Source: Pontibacterium granulatum
Lineage (GTDB): Bacteria > Pseudomonadota > Gammaproteobacteria > Pseudomonadales > Balneatricaceae
Assembly: GCF_029961155.1 (NCBI RefSeq)
Contig: NZ_JASBRH010000007.1
Coordinates: 172,323 to 236,322, forward strand
Direction: 5' to 3'
DNA: 64,000 nucleotides
Positions 43,990 through 52,506 of this stretch are shown piece by piece. The notes beneath the pieces were generated by a model. The model was not told the origin of the DNA and made no database searches. It saw nothing but the letters and a program-made list of their open reading frames with translations. Both the position numbers and the translations under genes were made by a program. Each line of letters begins with the position of its first letter. The first letter of the stretch is position 1.

Positions 43990-44931
43990 ATGCCTTTATC
44001 AGTTCAGAAAATCATTGGTCGGATGACCTTTCGCCAGCTTCAAGTGTTCAAGGCGGTGTATCAGCTGCAAAGCTACAGTAAGGCCGGAGAGTTGCTTGGC
44101 CTGACCCAGCCCGCGGTCAGCAGCCAGATCCGTCAACTGGAACAGTCGCTGGATCAGCCGTTGTTCGAGTACGTGGGGCGGCGTCTGTTTTGTACGGCGG
44201 CGGGGGAGCGGTTGGCGATCAGCATCAACGCCATCTTTACCGAGCTGGGCAATTTGCAAAGCGATCTGGCGGCATTAAAAGGTCAGGTAGCCGGAGACCT
44301 GCGCCTGGTGGCGGTTAACACTGCGCAGTATGTAGTGCCCTACCTGCTGCGGGCCTTTCTGGACCTGTATCCGCAGATCAGCGTGAGTGTAAAGGTGGTA
44401 AACCGTGCCGCCGCACTGCAGCGACTGAACGACAATAACGATGACCTGGTGATTATGGGATTGGTGCCGAGCGACAAGCCGCTGACGTCCCTGCCGTTTC
44501 TGAACAACGAGCTGGTGCCCGTGGTGCCGGCGGGGCATCCATTGCTGCAGATGCCGCAGGTCACCGCGCAGGAGTTTCTGGACAGTCAGTTGCTGCTGCG
44601 TGAAACGGGGTCGGGTAGTCGTCTGGCGCTGGAACAGCATTGCCAGCAGCATCGCTTGCGTCTTAAGCCGAGCATGGAACTCGGCTCCAATGACGTGTTG
44701 AAACAGTCCGTGGTGGCGGGGCTGGGGGTGGGGGTATTGCCCAAGATCAGCATCCTGTCCGAGCTGGAACTGGGTAAGCTGAAAACCGTGCCGGTTGAGG
44801 GCTTTCCACTTCGCCGGAGCTGGTGTGTTGTCTATCCCCAGGCCAAGCATCCGACACCTGCCATGCAGGCTTTTCTGGATTACATCCAGCAGAACATCAA
44901 GCAGTTCGAGCGGGGGCTGATCGCGTCATAG
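43990..44931 (+). CDS. LysR-family regulator, PycR-like
   Basis: 313-aa regulator. The N-terminal HTH reads MTFRQLQVFKAVYQ, then GLTQPAVSSQIRQLE. The C-terminal effector domain is of CbbR/CysB-like type (residues about 100-300). It is divergent from pycA, as the known pycR of Pseudomonas is, so it probably controls pycAB and itself. The start is uncertain: ATG 43990 has no ribosome site, and ATG 44023 (MTFRQL) is the alternative. Confidence 0.88.
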   Translation: MPLSVQKIIGRMTFRQLQVFKAVYQLQSYSKAGELLGLTQPAVSSQIRQLEQSLDQPLFEYVGRRLFCTAAGERLAISINAIFTELGNLQSDLAALKGQVAGDLRLVAVNTAQYVVPYLLRAFLDLYPQISVSVKVVNRAAALQRLNDNNDDLVIMGLVPSDKPLTSLPFLNNELVPVVPAGHPLLQMPQVTAQEFLDSQLLLRETGSGSRLALEQHCQQHRLRLKPSMELGSNDVLKQSVVAGLGVGVLPKISILSELELGKLKTVPVEGFPLRRSWCVVYPQAKHPTPAMQAFLDYIQQNIKQFERGLIAS

Positions 44932-44969
44932 GGGCGCTGTGGCCCCTTAGCCTCGGGCTTTGTGCTGCG

Positions 44970-47291
44970 TCAGTGCTTTGGCTTACGTTTCTTCTTACGT
45001 GACGTGGTACGTGCCTGCGTATCCACAAGCTCGAAATCGATCTTGCGCTGGTCCATGTCCACCCGTACAACACGGATCTCGACTGCATCGCCCAAGGCGT
45101 AGGTGGTGCGGGACTGATCACCCACCAGGCGCTGTTTAGCCTCGTCAAAATGGTAGAAGTCACTTTTCAGTGCGGATACATGAATCAGGCCTTCCACCTG
45201 AATATCTTCGATCTCGATAAACAGACCAAACTTGGCCACGCTGCTGATAATGCCGGTGAAGGTATCACCGATAAAATCCTGCATGTACTCGCACTTCAGC
45301 CAGGCTTCCACGTCCCAGCTGGCCTGATCGGCACGGCGTGAGGCTTCGGAACAGTGCTCGGCCAGGATCAGCATCGCCTGCATGTCGTAGGGGTATGCTT
45401 TGGCCGGTTCCAGGCGTGGTGCGTTCTTCACTCGCTGGACCGGATCGGTACCCTTGCCGGTAATACGTTTCAGCGCGCGGTGGAAAGCACTTCCGGTTTC
45501 TTTGCGGCGGATCACCGAACGGATCGCACGATGTACCAACAGGTCTGGGTAACGGCGGATCGGCGAGGTGAAATGCGCATATGCGGAGTAGGCCAGGCCG
45601 AAGTGACCCTGGTTATCCGGGCTGTATTCCGCCTGGCTGAGTGAGCGCAGCATCATAGTGCGGATGATGTGTGCATCGCTCCGATCGCCAAGTGAGGTCA
45701 GCAGCTTGTCGTAATCCGCCGGGGTTGGTTTATCACCGCCGCCCAGGTTCAGGCCACGTTCGCCAAGGAACGCGCGCAGGTTCTTCAGCTTCTTCTCCAG
45801 CGGACCGTCATGGATACGGTACAGTGCCGGGATCTGCAGCTGTTCCAGGAAGCCCGCGGTTGCCACGTTGGCGCAGAGCATGAACTCTTCGATCATCTTA
45901 TGGGCGTCGTTGCGCACTACCGGTACGATCTGCTCGATTTTGCGGTCTTCGTTAAAGCGGAACTGCACTTCACGGGTTTCGAAGTCGATGGAACCGCGCT
46001 TGCTACGTGCCTTGCGCAGGGCACCGTAAAGCGCATGCAGCTCGTGCAGGTGGGGTACGATCGCCTTGTGGTTGTGGGCGACCTGTTTGCCAACGCCCGA
46101 AGTCGGATCGGACAGCAGCGCGCCAACCTGGTTGTAGGTCAGGCGTGCATGGGAGTGGATAACCCCTTCCGAAAAGCTGAAGTCCGTCATCTTGCCTGCG
46201 CTGTTGATCGCCATTTCGCACACCATCACGAGACGGTCGACTTTAGGATTGAGGGAGCAGAGCCCGTTAGAGAGGGCTTCAGGCAACATCGGCACCACAT
46301 GTCCCGGGAAATAGACCGAAGTGCCGCGTTCACGGGCTTCGATATCCAGTGTGCTGTCAGGTTTTACGTAGTGGGACACATCGGCGATCGCCACGTACAG
46401 TTTCCAGCCACTGCCACTTTTCTCGCAATACACGGCATCGTCAAAATCGCGAGCGTCTTCACCATCGATGGTCACAAACGGCAGCTTTCGCAGGTCTACG
46501 CGGTGTGCTTTATCTGCTGCCGCAACCTGGTTACCCAGGCTTTCGGCGGCCTTGAGCGCATCCTGTGGCCAGCGGTGGGGAATATCGTGGCTGCGCAGCG
46601 CAACATCGATCTCCATGCCCGGTGCCATGGAGTCACCCAGCACTTCGATTACACGGCCGGTGGCGTTGTAACGGCTACAGGGTTGCTCCAGGATCTCGAC
46701 AGAGATGTACTGGCCCAGTTTTGCACCGGCCAGATCCTCTTCGTCGATATCGATCTCGTTGGTGATACGGCGGTTTTCCGGTTCCAGGAAAAAGACACCG
46801 TCTTCGTCCTGCGCCAGACGGCCTACCAGCTGTGTGGTGTTGTGCTCCAGTACCTTGACGATCTTGCCTTCCTGACGGCCGCGGCGATCGACACCGCTGA
46901 TACGCACCTGCACCCGGTCACCGTCGAATACGGATTCCATCTGCTTGTTAAACAGAAACAGATCGTCGCCACCTTCGTCGCGGGAGAGGAAACCAAAGCC
47001 GTCTGGGTGACCGATTACCGTGCCGGTAACCAGCTCGTCGGCACGCAGTACGCTGTACCCCTTGCGCGGGTGGAAGATCACCTGGTTGTCGCGCTCCATC
47101 GCACGCAGGCGACGGCGCAGGGCTTCCTGTTCCTGCTCATCATACAGCTGCATGGCATCAGCCAACTGGTGGCGGTTCATGGAGGTGTCGCGTTCATTCA
47201 GCAGGTTCAGGATGAAGTCACGGTCCGGGATCGGGTGGCTGTATTTCTCTTTGTCTGAGGATTTAATCGCCCCAGAGATTTGCTTATTCAT
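44970..47291 (-). CDS. rnr: Ribonuclease R
   Basis: 773-aa 3'-to-5' exoribonuclease of the RNB family. An N-terminal winged-helix/cold-shock region begins near HPIPDRDFILNLLNERDTS. The RNB catalytic domain carries TIDGEDARDFDDAVY with the metal-binding Asp residues. The C-terminal S1 domain (GDTFTGIISSVAKFGLFIEI, core ISSVAKFGLF) is followed by a basic tail RKKKRKPKH. It degrades structured RNA and acts in trans-translation. It is convergent with the LysR gene. Confidence 0.96.
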   Translation of the reverse strand: MNKQISGAIKSSDKEKYSHPIPDRDFILNLLNERDTSMNRHQLADAMQLYDEQEQEALRRRLRAMERDNQVIFHPRKGYSVLRADELVTGTVIGHPDGFGFLSRDEGGDDLFLFNKQMESVFDGDRVQVRISGVDRRGRQEGKIVKVLEHNTTQLVGRLAQDEDGVFFLEPENRRITNEIDIDEEDLAGAKLGQYISVEILEQPCSRYNATGRVIEVLGDSMAPGMEIDVALRSHDIPHRWPQDALKAAESLGNQVAAADKAHRVDLRKLPFVTIDGEDARDFDDAVYCEKSGSGWKLYVAIADVSHYVKPDSTLDIEARERGTSVYFPGHVVPMLPEALSNGLCSLNPKVDRLVMVCEMAINSAGKMTDFSFSEGVIHSHARLTYNQVGALLSDPTSGVGKQVAHNHKAIVPHLHELHALYGALRKARSKRGSIDFETREVQFRFNEDRKIEQIVPVVRNDAHKMIEEFMLCANVATAGFLEQLQIPALYRIHDGPLEKKLKNLRAFLGERGLNLGGGDKPTPADYDKLLTSLGDRSDAHIIRTMMLRSLSQAEYSPDNQGHFGLAYSAYAHFTSPIRRYPDLLVHRAIRSVIRRKETGSAFHRALKRITGKGTDPVQRVKNAPRLEPAKAYPYDMQAMLILAEHCSEASRRADQASWDVEAWLKCEYMQDFIGDTFTGIISSVAKFGLFIEIEDIQVEGLIHVSALKSDFYHFDEAKQRLVGDQSRTTYALGDAVEIRVVRVDMDQRKIDFELVDTQARTTSRKKKRKPKH

Positions 47292-47955
47292 TCTCTATTC
47301 TCAAAAAAGCCCTCATCGGTGCGTGATGTGCGTTATGAAATGCGATGTAAGAACAGATCAGATAAACGCGGCAGCGATGCTGGCTGGTGTCACTCAATGT
47401 GTGAATGACGTCAATTCAGTAGACATCCGCGCTTGGCGGTATGTCGTGGATTCATGCCAGGTCTTCTATCAGACCTCTCGGGGCATTTGGGTGACTTAGC
47501 GGCTTATGGCCTGAGGGTGTGTTGGCACTCTCCAAGGCGCGGTAGCGGATAGGTCGGTTGCTTAAAAGCAGCTAATACGGCCAAAAACAACACTCAACTG
47601 AAAGTATGATGCACGTATGTTGCAAAGATCTTTAAGCGCGGGAAATAACACTGGAATTCAAAACTGCGGGACGGGAATACTGTAGCAGTAAAACGGCGTG
47701 CGGAGATTTAAACATAGAATTGTTTCTCGATAGCGGACAATCTACAGCACGCTGGTTAATTGTCAACCAATTTTGCTGGAAAGTGCCCTGCGCCAGGAAC
47801 AATGCATAGCTCGGGCGCCACCGCTTACGCGTCCTGTGATGTTGCTCTTATATCCGCTGATCCGGCGCCGTGACGTTTTTGTGATACCTGCCTGCTAGAC
47901 TTCCTCATAATCCGATAAAACAGTGGCAGTGCCCCGTGGGGCGCTCGGTTGCATC
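47292..47955. other. 660-bp spacer between divergent rnr and the OmpR-type regulator
   Basis: No gene supported. Short frames here are extensions of antisense frames in rnr. The rnr promoter should be near 47292-47400 and the regulator promoter near 47880-47950. A GCCCC/GGGGC hairpin (47931-47942) lies just before the regulator start. No tRNA cloverleaf was found. Confidence 0.4.
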
Positions 47956-48684
47956 ATGGAAAAGAATATCCTGGTCATCGAAGACAATAGGGATATTGCA
48001 CAGCTGGTGATGGTTAACCTGCGCGATAAACACCTGCACGTTGAACATGCTGATAACGGCTGCACCGGTCTGGCGCGGGCGATGAGTGGGCGATACGACC
48101 TGGTGATACTGGACCTGATGCTGCCGGAGGTGGATGGCCTCGATATCTGCCGTAACCTGCGCAGCGAAAAGGTCTACACGCCGATCCTGATGCTGACTGC
48201 ACGCACCTCGGAGCTGGACCGGGTACTTGGCCTGGAGATGGGGGCCGATGACTATCTCACCAAACCTTTCAGCGTGCCGGAGCTGGTGGCACGGGTGAAC
48301 GCCATTCTTCGCCGTTCCGATCAATACCAGTCGGCACAAGCGGAAGCGCAACACTCACCGCTGCAATTTGGGGATCTGCGGATCGACCCGGCAACCCGCC
48401 AGGTAAGCGTTCAGGACGCCCCTATCGAATTGACAGCGAAAGAGTTTGATCTGCTGTGGCATTTTGCCAGCAACCCCGAACGTGTATTTACCCGCGAACA
48501 GCTGCTCGACACCGTGTGGGGCTATGGTTATGAAGGCTACGATCACACCGTCAATTCCCACATCAACCGCCTGCGTGCCAAAATCGAACCCGACCCGGCC
48601 AAACCGCGTTATGTGATGACCGTCTGGGGCGTGGGCTACAAGTTCTCCGGACGTGACAGCGGTGATGGTGCCACGCCATGTTAA
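47956..48684 (+). CDS. OmpR/PhoB-family response regulator
   Basis: 242-aa regulator. The receiver domain begins ILVIEDNRDIAQLV with the phospho-acceptor in LVILDLMLPEVDG and the conserved KPF. The winged-helix DNA-binding domain (about residues 140-235) has LTAKEFDLLWHFA and RVFTREQLLDTVWGY, ending VWGVGYKF. It overlaps the kinase gene by 7 bases. It probably binds the four 11-bp direct repeats at 50152-50195. ATG 47956 is preferred over the upstream GTG at 47923. Confidence 0.92.
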   Translation: MEKNILVIEDNRDIAQLVMVNLRDKHLHVEHADNGCTGLARAMSGRYDLVILDLMLPEVDGLDICRNLRSEKVYTPILMLTARTSELDRVLGLEMGADDYLTKPFSVPELVARVNAILRRSDQYQSAQAEAQHSPLQFGDLRIDPATRQVSVQDAPIELTAKEFDLLWHFASNPERVFTREQLLDTVWGYGYEGYDHTVNSHINRLRAKIEPDPAKPRYVMTVWGVGYKFSGRDSGDGATPC

Positions 48685-50138
48685 AGACCTTATACAGCCG
48701 TCTGGCATTAACCCTGTTCCTGCTGCTCTGTGTAGTGGGGGTGCTGTTTATTCAGTTGATCGGACACTCGGCCACCATGTACCAGCAGGAGGTGGTACAG
48801 AAACTGAACCGCGAGCTGGCGTCACATATCGTGGATGAGTATGCCCTGATTCAGGGGCGTCAGGTCAACCGTGGGGCGCTGGACCAGTTGTTCCACCATC
48901 TGATGGTCATCAATCCGAGCATTGAGCTCTATCTACTCGACGAGCAGGGGCGGGTATTGGGATATTCCGCACCCGAAGGCAAGGTGAAGCGGGATCAGGT
49001 TGCCCTTGAACCGATCCGGCAGTTTATGGAGAGCAATGCACCCTATCCGCTGGAGGGGGATGATCCACGCGACCCGGTCGGTCAAAAGGCATTTTCCGTA
49101 GCGCCCATATTTGACGGCGAGCAGATACAGGGTTACCTCTACATCATCCTGGGCGGGGAACAGTTCGACCATGTGATGGCGATGCTGGGGCAGAGTTATA
49201 TCCTCGACTCCTCCCTGCAGGTGTTTGTGATTGCGTTGGCGGTTGCGCTGATGGGGGGCTTGTTAGTGTTCGCTTTCCTGACCCGACGTCTGCGCCAGTT
49301 GGGCAACATCATGCGCCAGTATGGCAACGGCCAACAGCAGGATGACGCCAGATTTCGATACCCGCGCCGGTCGAACGATGAGATTGACCGGCTGGGCCAG
49401 CAGTTCAACGCGATGGCGGACCGGATCAGCGAGCATGTGGGGGAGCTGAAGCGGGTCGATAACCAACGCCGCGAAATGGTGGCCAATATCTCCCATGACC
49501 TGCGCACGCCGCTGACCACCTTGCGCGGCTATCTGGAAACCCTGGACCTGAAGCACGGTCAACTGACGGAGCAGGAGCAGCGACAGTACCTGCAAACGGC
49601 GCTGAGCCAAAGCAAGCGGCTGGGCACCATGGTGGAGGAGCTGTTTGAGCTGGCACGGTTGGATTCCTGCGAATCGGTGATCTATGCCGAGCCGTTTTCC
49701 ATGTGCGAACTGGTGCAGGATGTAGCCCAGAAATACCAGCTGCGGGCGCAGGAGAAGTCGATCACGCTGGAAGTCCACCTGAACCCGGCAACACCGCCGG
49801 TCTATGGCGACATTGCTCTGATGCAACGGGTGCTGGAAAACCTGCTGGAAAACGGCCTGCGCCATACACCTGAAGGTGGCACCATCCGTATCCGTGTGGA
49901 AGTGGACTCCGGCAACGTGGTGGTGCAGGTGGCGGATACCGGTTGTGGCATACCGGAAGAGGACATACCGCACCTCTTTGAGCGCTTCTACCAACGTGAT
50001 TCCAGTCACTACGACGCGGACAATGCCGGTCTCGGCCTAGCCATCGTCTGGCGTATTCTCGAACTGCACGGCAGTGCTATCCAGGTTTGCAGCAAACCCC
50101 AGCAGGGCACCACTTTCCTCTTTCGTCTCCCCTTCTAA
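48678..50138 (+). CDS. Membrane sensor histidine kinase
   Basis: 486-aa kinase. TM1 (LALTLFLLLCVVGVLFIQLIG) and TM2 (about residues 178-200) enclose a periplasmic sensor of about 140 residues with a PDC-like or double-sensor look. A HAMP domain (RRLRQLGNIMRQYGNG) precedes HisKA, with H-box MVANISHDLRTPLTTLRGY (core ISHDLRTPL). The ATPase domain has NLLENGLRHT, DTGCGIP and GLGLAIV. All catalytic boxes are intact. The ligand is unknown; the adjacent secreted protein with a calcium-loop-like motif is a clue. Confidence 0.92.
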   Translation: MLKTLYSRLALTLFLLLCVVGVLFIQLIGHSATMYQQEVVQKLNRELASHIVDEYALIQGRQVNRGALDQLFHHLMVINPSIELYLLDEQGRVLGYSAPEGKVKRDQVALEPIRQFMESNAPYPLEGDDPRDPVGQKAFSVAPIFDGEQIQGYLYIILGGEQFDHVMAMLGQSYILDSSLQVFVIALAVALMGGLLVFAFLTRRLRQLGNIMRQYGNGQQQDDARFRYPRRSNDEIDRLGQQFNAMADRISEHVGELKRVDNQRREMVANISHDLRTPLTTLRGYLETLDLKHGQLTEQEQRQYLQTALSQSKRLGTMVEELFELARLDSCESVIYAEPFSMCELVQDVAQKYQLRAQEKSITLEVHLNPATPPVYGDIALMQRVLENLLENGLRHTPEGGTIRIRVEVDSGNVVVQVADTGCGIPEEDIPHLFERFYQRDSSHYDADNAGLGLAIVWRILELHGSAIQVCSKPQQGTTFLFRLPF

Positions 50139-50151
50139 AGCCTATTGATCA

Positions 50152-50195
50152 CTGTGATCAATTTGTGAACATTTCGTGATCAGCGTGTGAACGCG
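50152..50195 (+). promoter_or_regulatory. Four tandem 11-bp direct repeats, OmpR/PhoB-type operator
   Basis: Consecutive 11-mers CTGTGATCAAT, TTGTGAACATT, TCGTGATCAGC and GTGTGAACGCG share GTGAnC at the same place in every unit. Tandem 11-bp direct repeats are the binding pattern of OmpR/PhoB-family regulators. They lie 45 bp upstream of the secreted-protein start. Confidence 0.75.
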
Positions 50196-50240
50196 ACAGG
50201 CAACAATAAAGTCCGGTAGCAAAACAAAAAGGGGATGAGC

Positions 50241-50594
50241 ATGACTCTTTTAAAACAAGTCGGGACCTCCTGTCTGATCGTGGGCGCGCTGGCGTTACCG
50301 TTTACGGCAGAAGCAAAATACCGTGAAGATGGCCGTGGCACCGGTCCGGTGATTTTCGTGACCTCGCAGGGCCTCTATTACGACTCCATTGTGCTGACCG
50401 ACCTGCCGCCGATGAAAGGCCGGTTCCAGGAACTGGTAGTGGGCATGAACGGTCTGGAAACCGAATACGGCCCCGGAGAACCGGGCCACCTGGGTGGCCG
50501 CTGGTGGGTGGACGCCAATGAGAACGGCATGATGGATTTGGAAGATGCCTACTTTCTGTGCCCATTGCTGGGGCCGGGACGCGAAACACCTTAA
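50241..50594 (+). CDS. Small secreted protein with calcium-loop-like motif
   Basis: 117-aa protein of unknown function. Signal peptide: a Lys-containing n-region, then SCLIVGALALPF, with cleavage after AEA. The mature part includes the stretch DANENGMMDLED (residues 91-102), which matches the spacing of a dockerin/EF-hand calcium loop (D-x-N-x-N-G-x-x-D-x-x-D). GGGG 6 bases upstream favours ATG 50241 over 50235. It follows the TCS genes and the tandem operator, so it is probably that system's output or part of its sensing. Confidence 0.65.
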   Translation: MTLLKQVGTSCLIVGALALPFTAEAKYREDGRGTGPVIFVTSQGLYYDSIVLTDLPPMKGRFQELVVGMNGLETEYGPGEPGHLGGRWWVDANENGMMDLEDAYFLCPLLGPGRETP

Positions 50595-50652
50595 GCGTAA
50601 TGTCTCATGCGATATGGCTTAATCCAGGATGAAATACCGTCTCACAGATCGC

Positions 50653-51249
50653 CTATATCCACGCCTTAAAAACGTGGCTGTAGGCGATATCCCCCGCCAC
50701 ATAAAACAACAACACAGCCATTCCTAAGTTCAGCACCCGAAAATAGCTGGGTTTGCTGATCCATCCACTCAAATATCTGCCCATCAGCATATACGCCGTG
50801 GGTGCACCAAAGGCTATTGTCGCCAGCACCAGAGACCAGAGCAGAATCGAAATACCCGAGATATCCGCTGCCGGAAACTGCACCGTGGTGATTGGCAAAA
50901 TCGCTATCGGTGCTTTCGGATTCAGCAGTTGCATTATAAGCCCCGAGCGAAACGTCAGTGCAGTCTCAGGCTGTGAGCGAGCGCTTACCTTCACATTGGC
51001 GCGGGCAACCTTAAACGCCAGGTATGCGATATAGATGCACCCCAGCACGCCGATCACTATCTGGTATTTAGGCGAGACCAGCCACGCACCGGTATAGCCA
51101 AACAGCAGGAACAGCAGCAACATCGCGCTGCCTACACCGACGCAGAACGTCAGCCGGGTGTGGGCGTTTAGCCCGGTATTCAGGCTAAGCAGATTCACCG
51201 GGCCGGGGGTGTACATAATGCCGAACGCGTACGCGAGTATTTCAACCAT
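50653..51249 (-). CDS. LysE/RhtB-family exporter
   Basis: 198-aa membrane protein with about six spans. The N-terminal FGIMYTPGPVNLLSLNTGL carries the family PGP motif, and YLAFKVARA and LIMQLLNPKAPIAILPIT match the LysE signature. It probably exports an amino acid or related metabolite. It shares its strand with the AraC gene just upstream, 52 bp away, so that regulator may control it. Confidence 0.9.
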   Translation of the reverse strand: MVEILAYAFGIMYTPGPVNLLSLNTGLNAHTRLTFCVGVGSAMLLLFLLFGYTGAWLVSPKYQIVIGVLGCIYIAYLAFKVARANVKVSARSQPETALTFRSGLIMQLLNPKAPIAILPITTVQFPAADISGISILLWSLVLATIAFGAPTAYMLMGRYLSGWISKPSYFRVLNLGMAVLLFYVAGDIAYSHVFKAWI

Positions 51250-51301
51250 CGTGAAATCCCTAAAAGTAACAGAATGATTTAGATTGGGTGGTAGTGAGGA
51301 A

Positions 51302-52132
51302 CTACTTACCGATAAAGTGCTGTTGGTACTGACGTGGTGTCATACCGTAGGTTGGCTTAAAGCGCCGGTTGAAATGGCTCAGGTCGCTAAAGCCGTAGTC
51401 AAACACCACATCCTCAAGCGGTTGGCCCGTTTCCAGAGCCTCGCGTGCTTTGTTGATGCGGCAGTTGATGATGTACTGGTGTGGCGTGATGCCAAACTGC
51501 TGCCGGAACATGCGCAGGAAGTGGTACTTCGAAAGATTCGCCTGCTCGCTGATCTCATCCAGCGACATCTCATCCATCAAATTGGCGTGGATATAGTCCC
51601 GCGCCTGCAGCAGCAAACGATCGACGTTACGCACCACACGATCCGGTGAATACTCGCCGTAACACTGAGCGATCCGCGCCGCCAGTTGGTAAAGTTCGCA
51701 CTCCTGCTGCAGTTTGTTATCGCTTTCGTCTTCCAGCAACAACGCCATATTCAGAATATGCTGGCGTAGCTGTGCATCATTGATCAGCGTATCGGCAATG
51801 CGGAAATCCCGACTCTGTTTGACGCCCGCCGTCGCCAGCATCGGCTCCAGCTGATCCGGATGGATATACAGCATCCGGTAGCGCAGGGCATCGTCCACGC
51901 CGGAGTGCCCGTCGTGTACCTCGCCCGGATTAAACACAATGATGTTGCCCGGCAGACTGCGGTGGAAAGCGCCGCTGGAGAAGAAATCCTGACGACCGGC
52001 CAGAGTCACGCCAAACGAAAACTCCTCGTGGGCATGTTTGCCGTAGGAGAAATCATCGATCTGCGCGCGCAACGCCGTCACCTGCTCAAGGTGCTGGCTT
52101 TTGGCGAACTGGAACTGGTTGTCTGGTTTCAT
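51302..52132 (-). CDS. AraC-family transcriptional regulator
   Basis: 276-aa regulator. The N-terminal cupin-type ligand domain has HAHEEFSFGVTLAGRQ and PGNIIVFNPGEVHDGH. The C-terminal double HTH (about residues 175-276) has LDEISEQANLSKYHFLRMF and DVVFDYGFSDLSHFNRRFK (core YGFSDLSHFNRRF). It is the LysE-adjacent AraC type often seen with amino-acid exporters. ATG 52132 is preferred over the GTG at 52153. Confidence 0.9.
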   Translation of the reverse strand: MKPDNQFQFAKSQHLEQVTALRAQIDDFSYGKHAHEEFSFGVTLAGRQDFFSSGAFHRSLPGNIIVFNPGEVHDGHSGVDDALRYRMLYIHPDQLEPMLATAGVKQSRDFRIADTLINDAQLRQHILNMALLLEDESDNKLQQECELYQLAARIAQCYGEYSPDRVVRNVDRLLLQARDYIHANLMDEMSLDEISEQANLSKYHFLRMFRQQFGITPHQYIINCRINKAREALETGQPLEDVVFDYGFSDLSHFNRRFKPTYGMTPRQYQQHFIGK

Positions 52133-52506
52133 GATCGTTAATGCCCTGACCACATCAAAATTGCCGGAAGTGATGTTGATCAGTGTAGGGGAGGGCGGCC
52201 GGAGATGACTAGAACGAAATTGCGGAGATTGAGGGTCTTTGTAGCAGCCCGCTCTGAGGGCGACAATCTCGTTTAGTATTGCGCTTCATGTCGGGAAGTT
52301 TCGTCGTCATCGGAGGTGATTAAGCTTCCGGCATGCTCTACAGGGTATGTATATCGACATTCCTAGGCGGATTAACCTCAGAAACACCCCAAAATAGTGT
52401 AACCTTTATCTAATCACGCTGTCTTACAGCCCGACGTGACTGACTGCACTCAATACCGTAGCGGGCACAGCGCTTTTTTGGTCGATCTATTGGTAAAGCA
52501 AGACTT
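52133..52506. other. 370-bp spacer with a dispersed repeat
   Basis: No gene. The 24-base element at 52241-52264 (GTAGCAGCCCGCTCTGAGGG and four more bases) recurs with one mismatch at 63858-63881. Promoter elements of the divergent AraC and kinase genes must lie here but no strong consensus was recognised. Confidence 0.5.

Noticed and set aside
47292..47600. tRNA-like stretch upstream of rnr
   Set aside because: No cloverleaf, no T-loop signature and no acceptor stem could be drawn.
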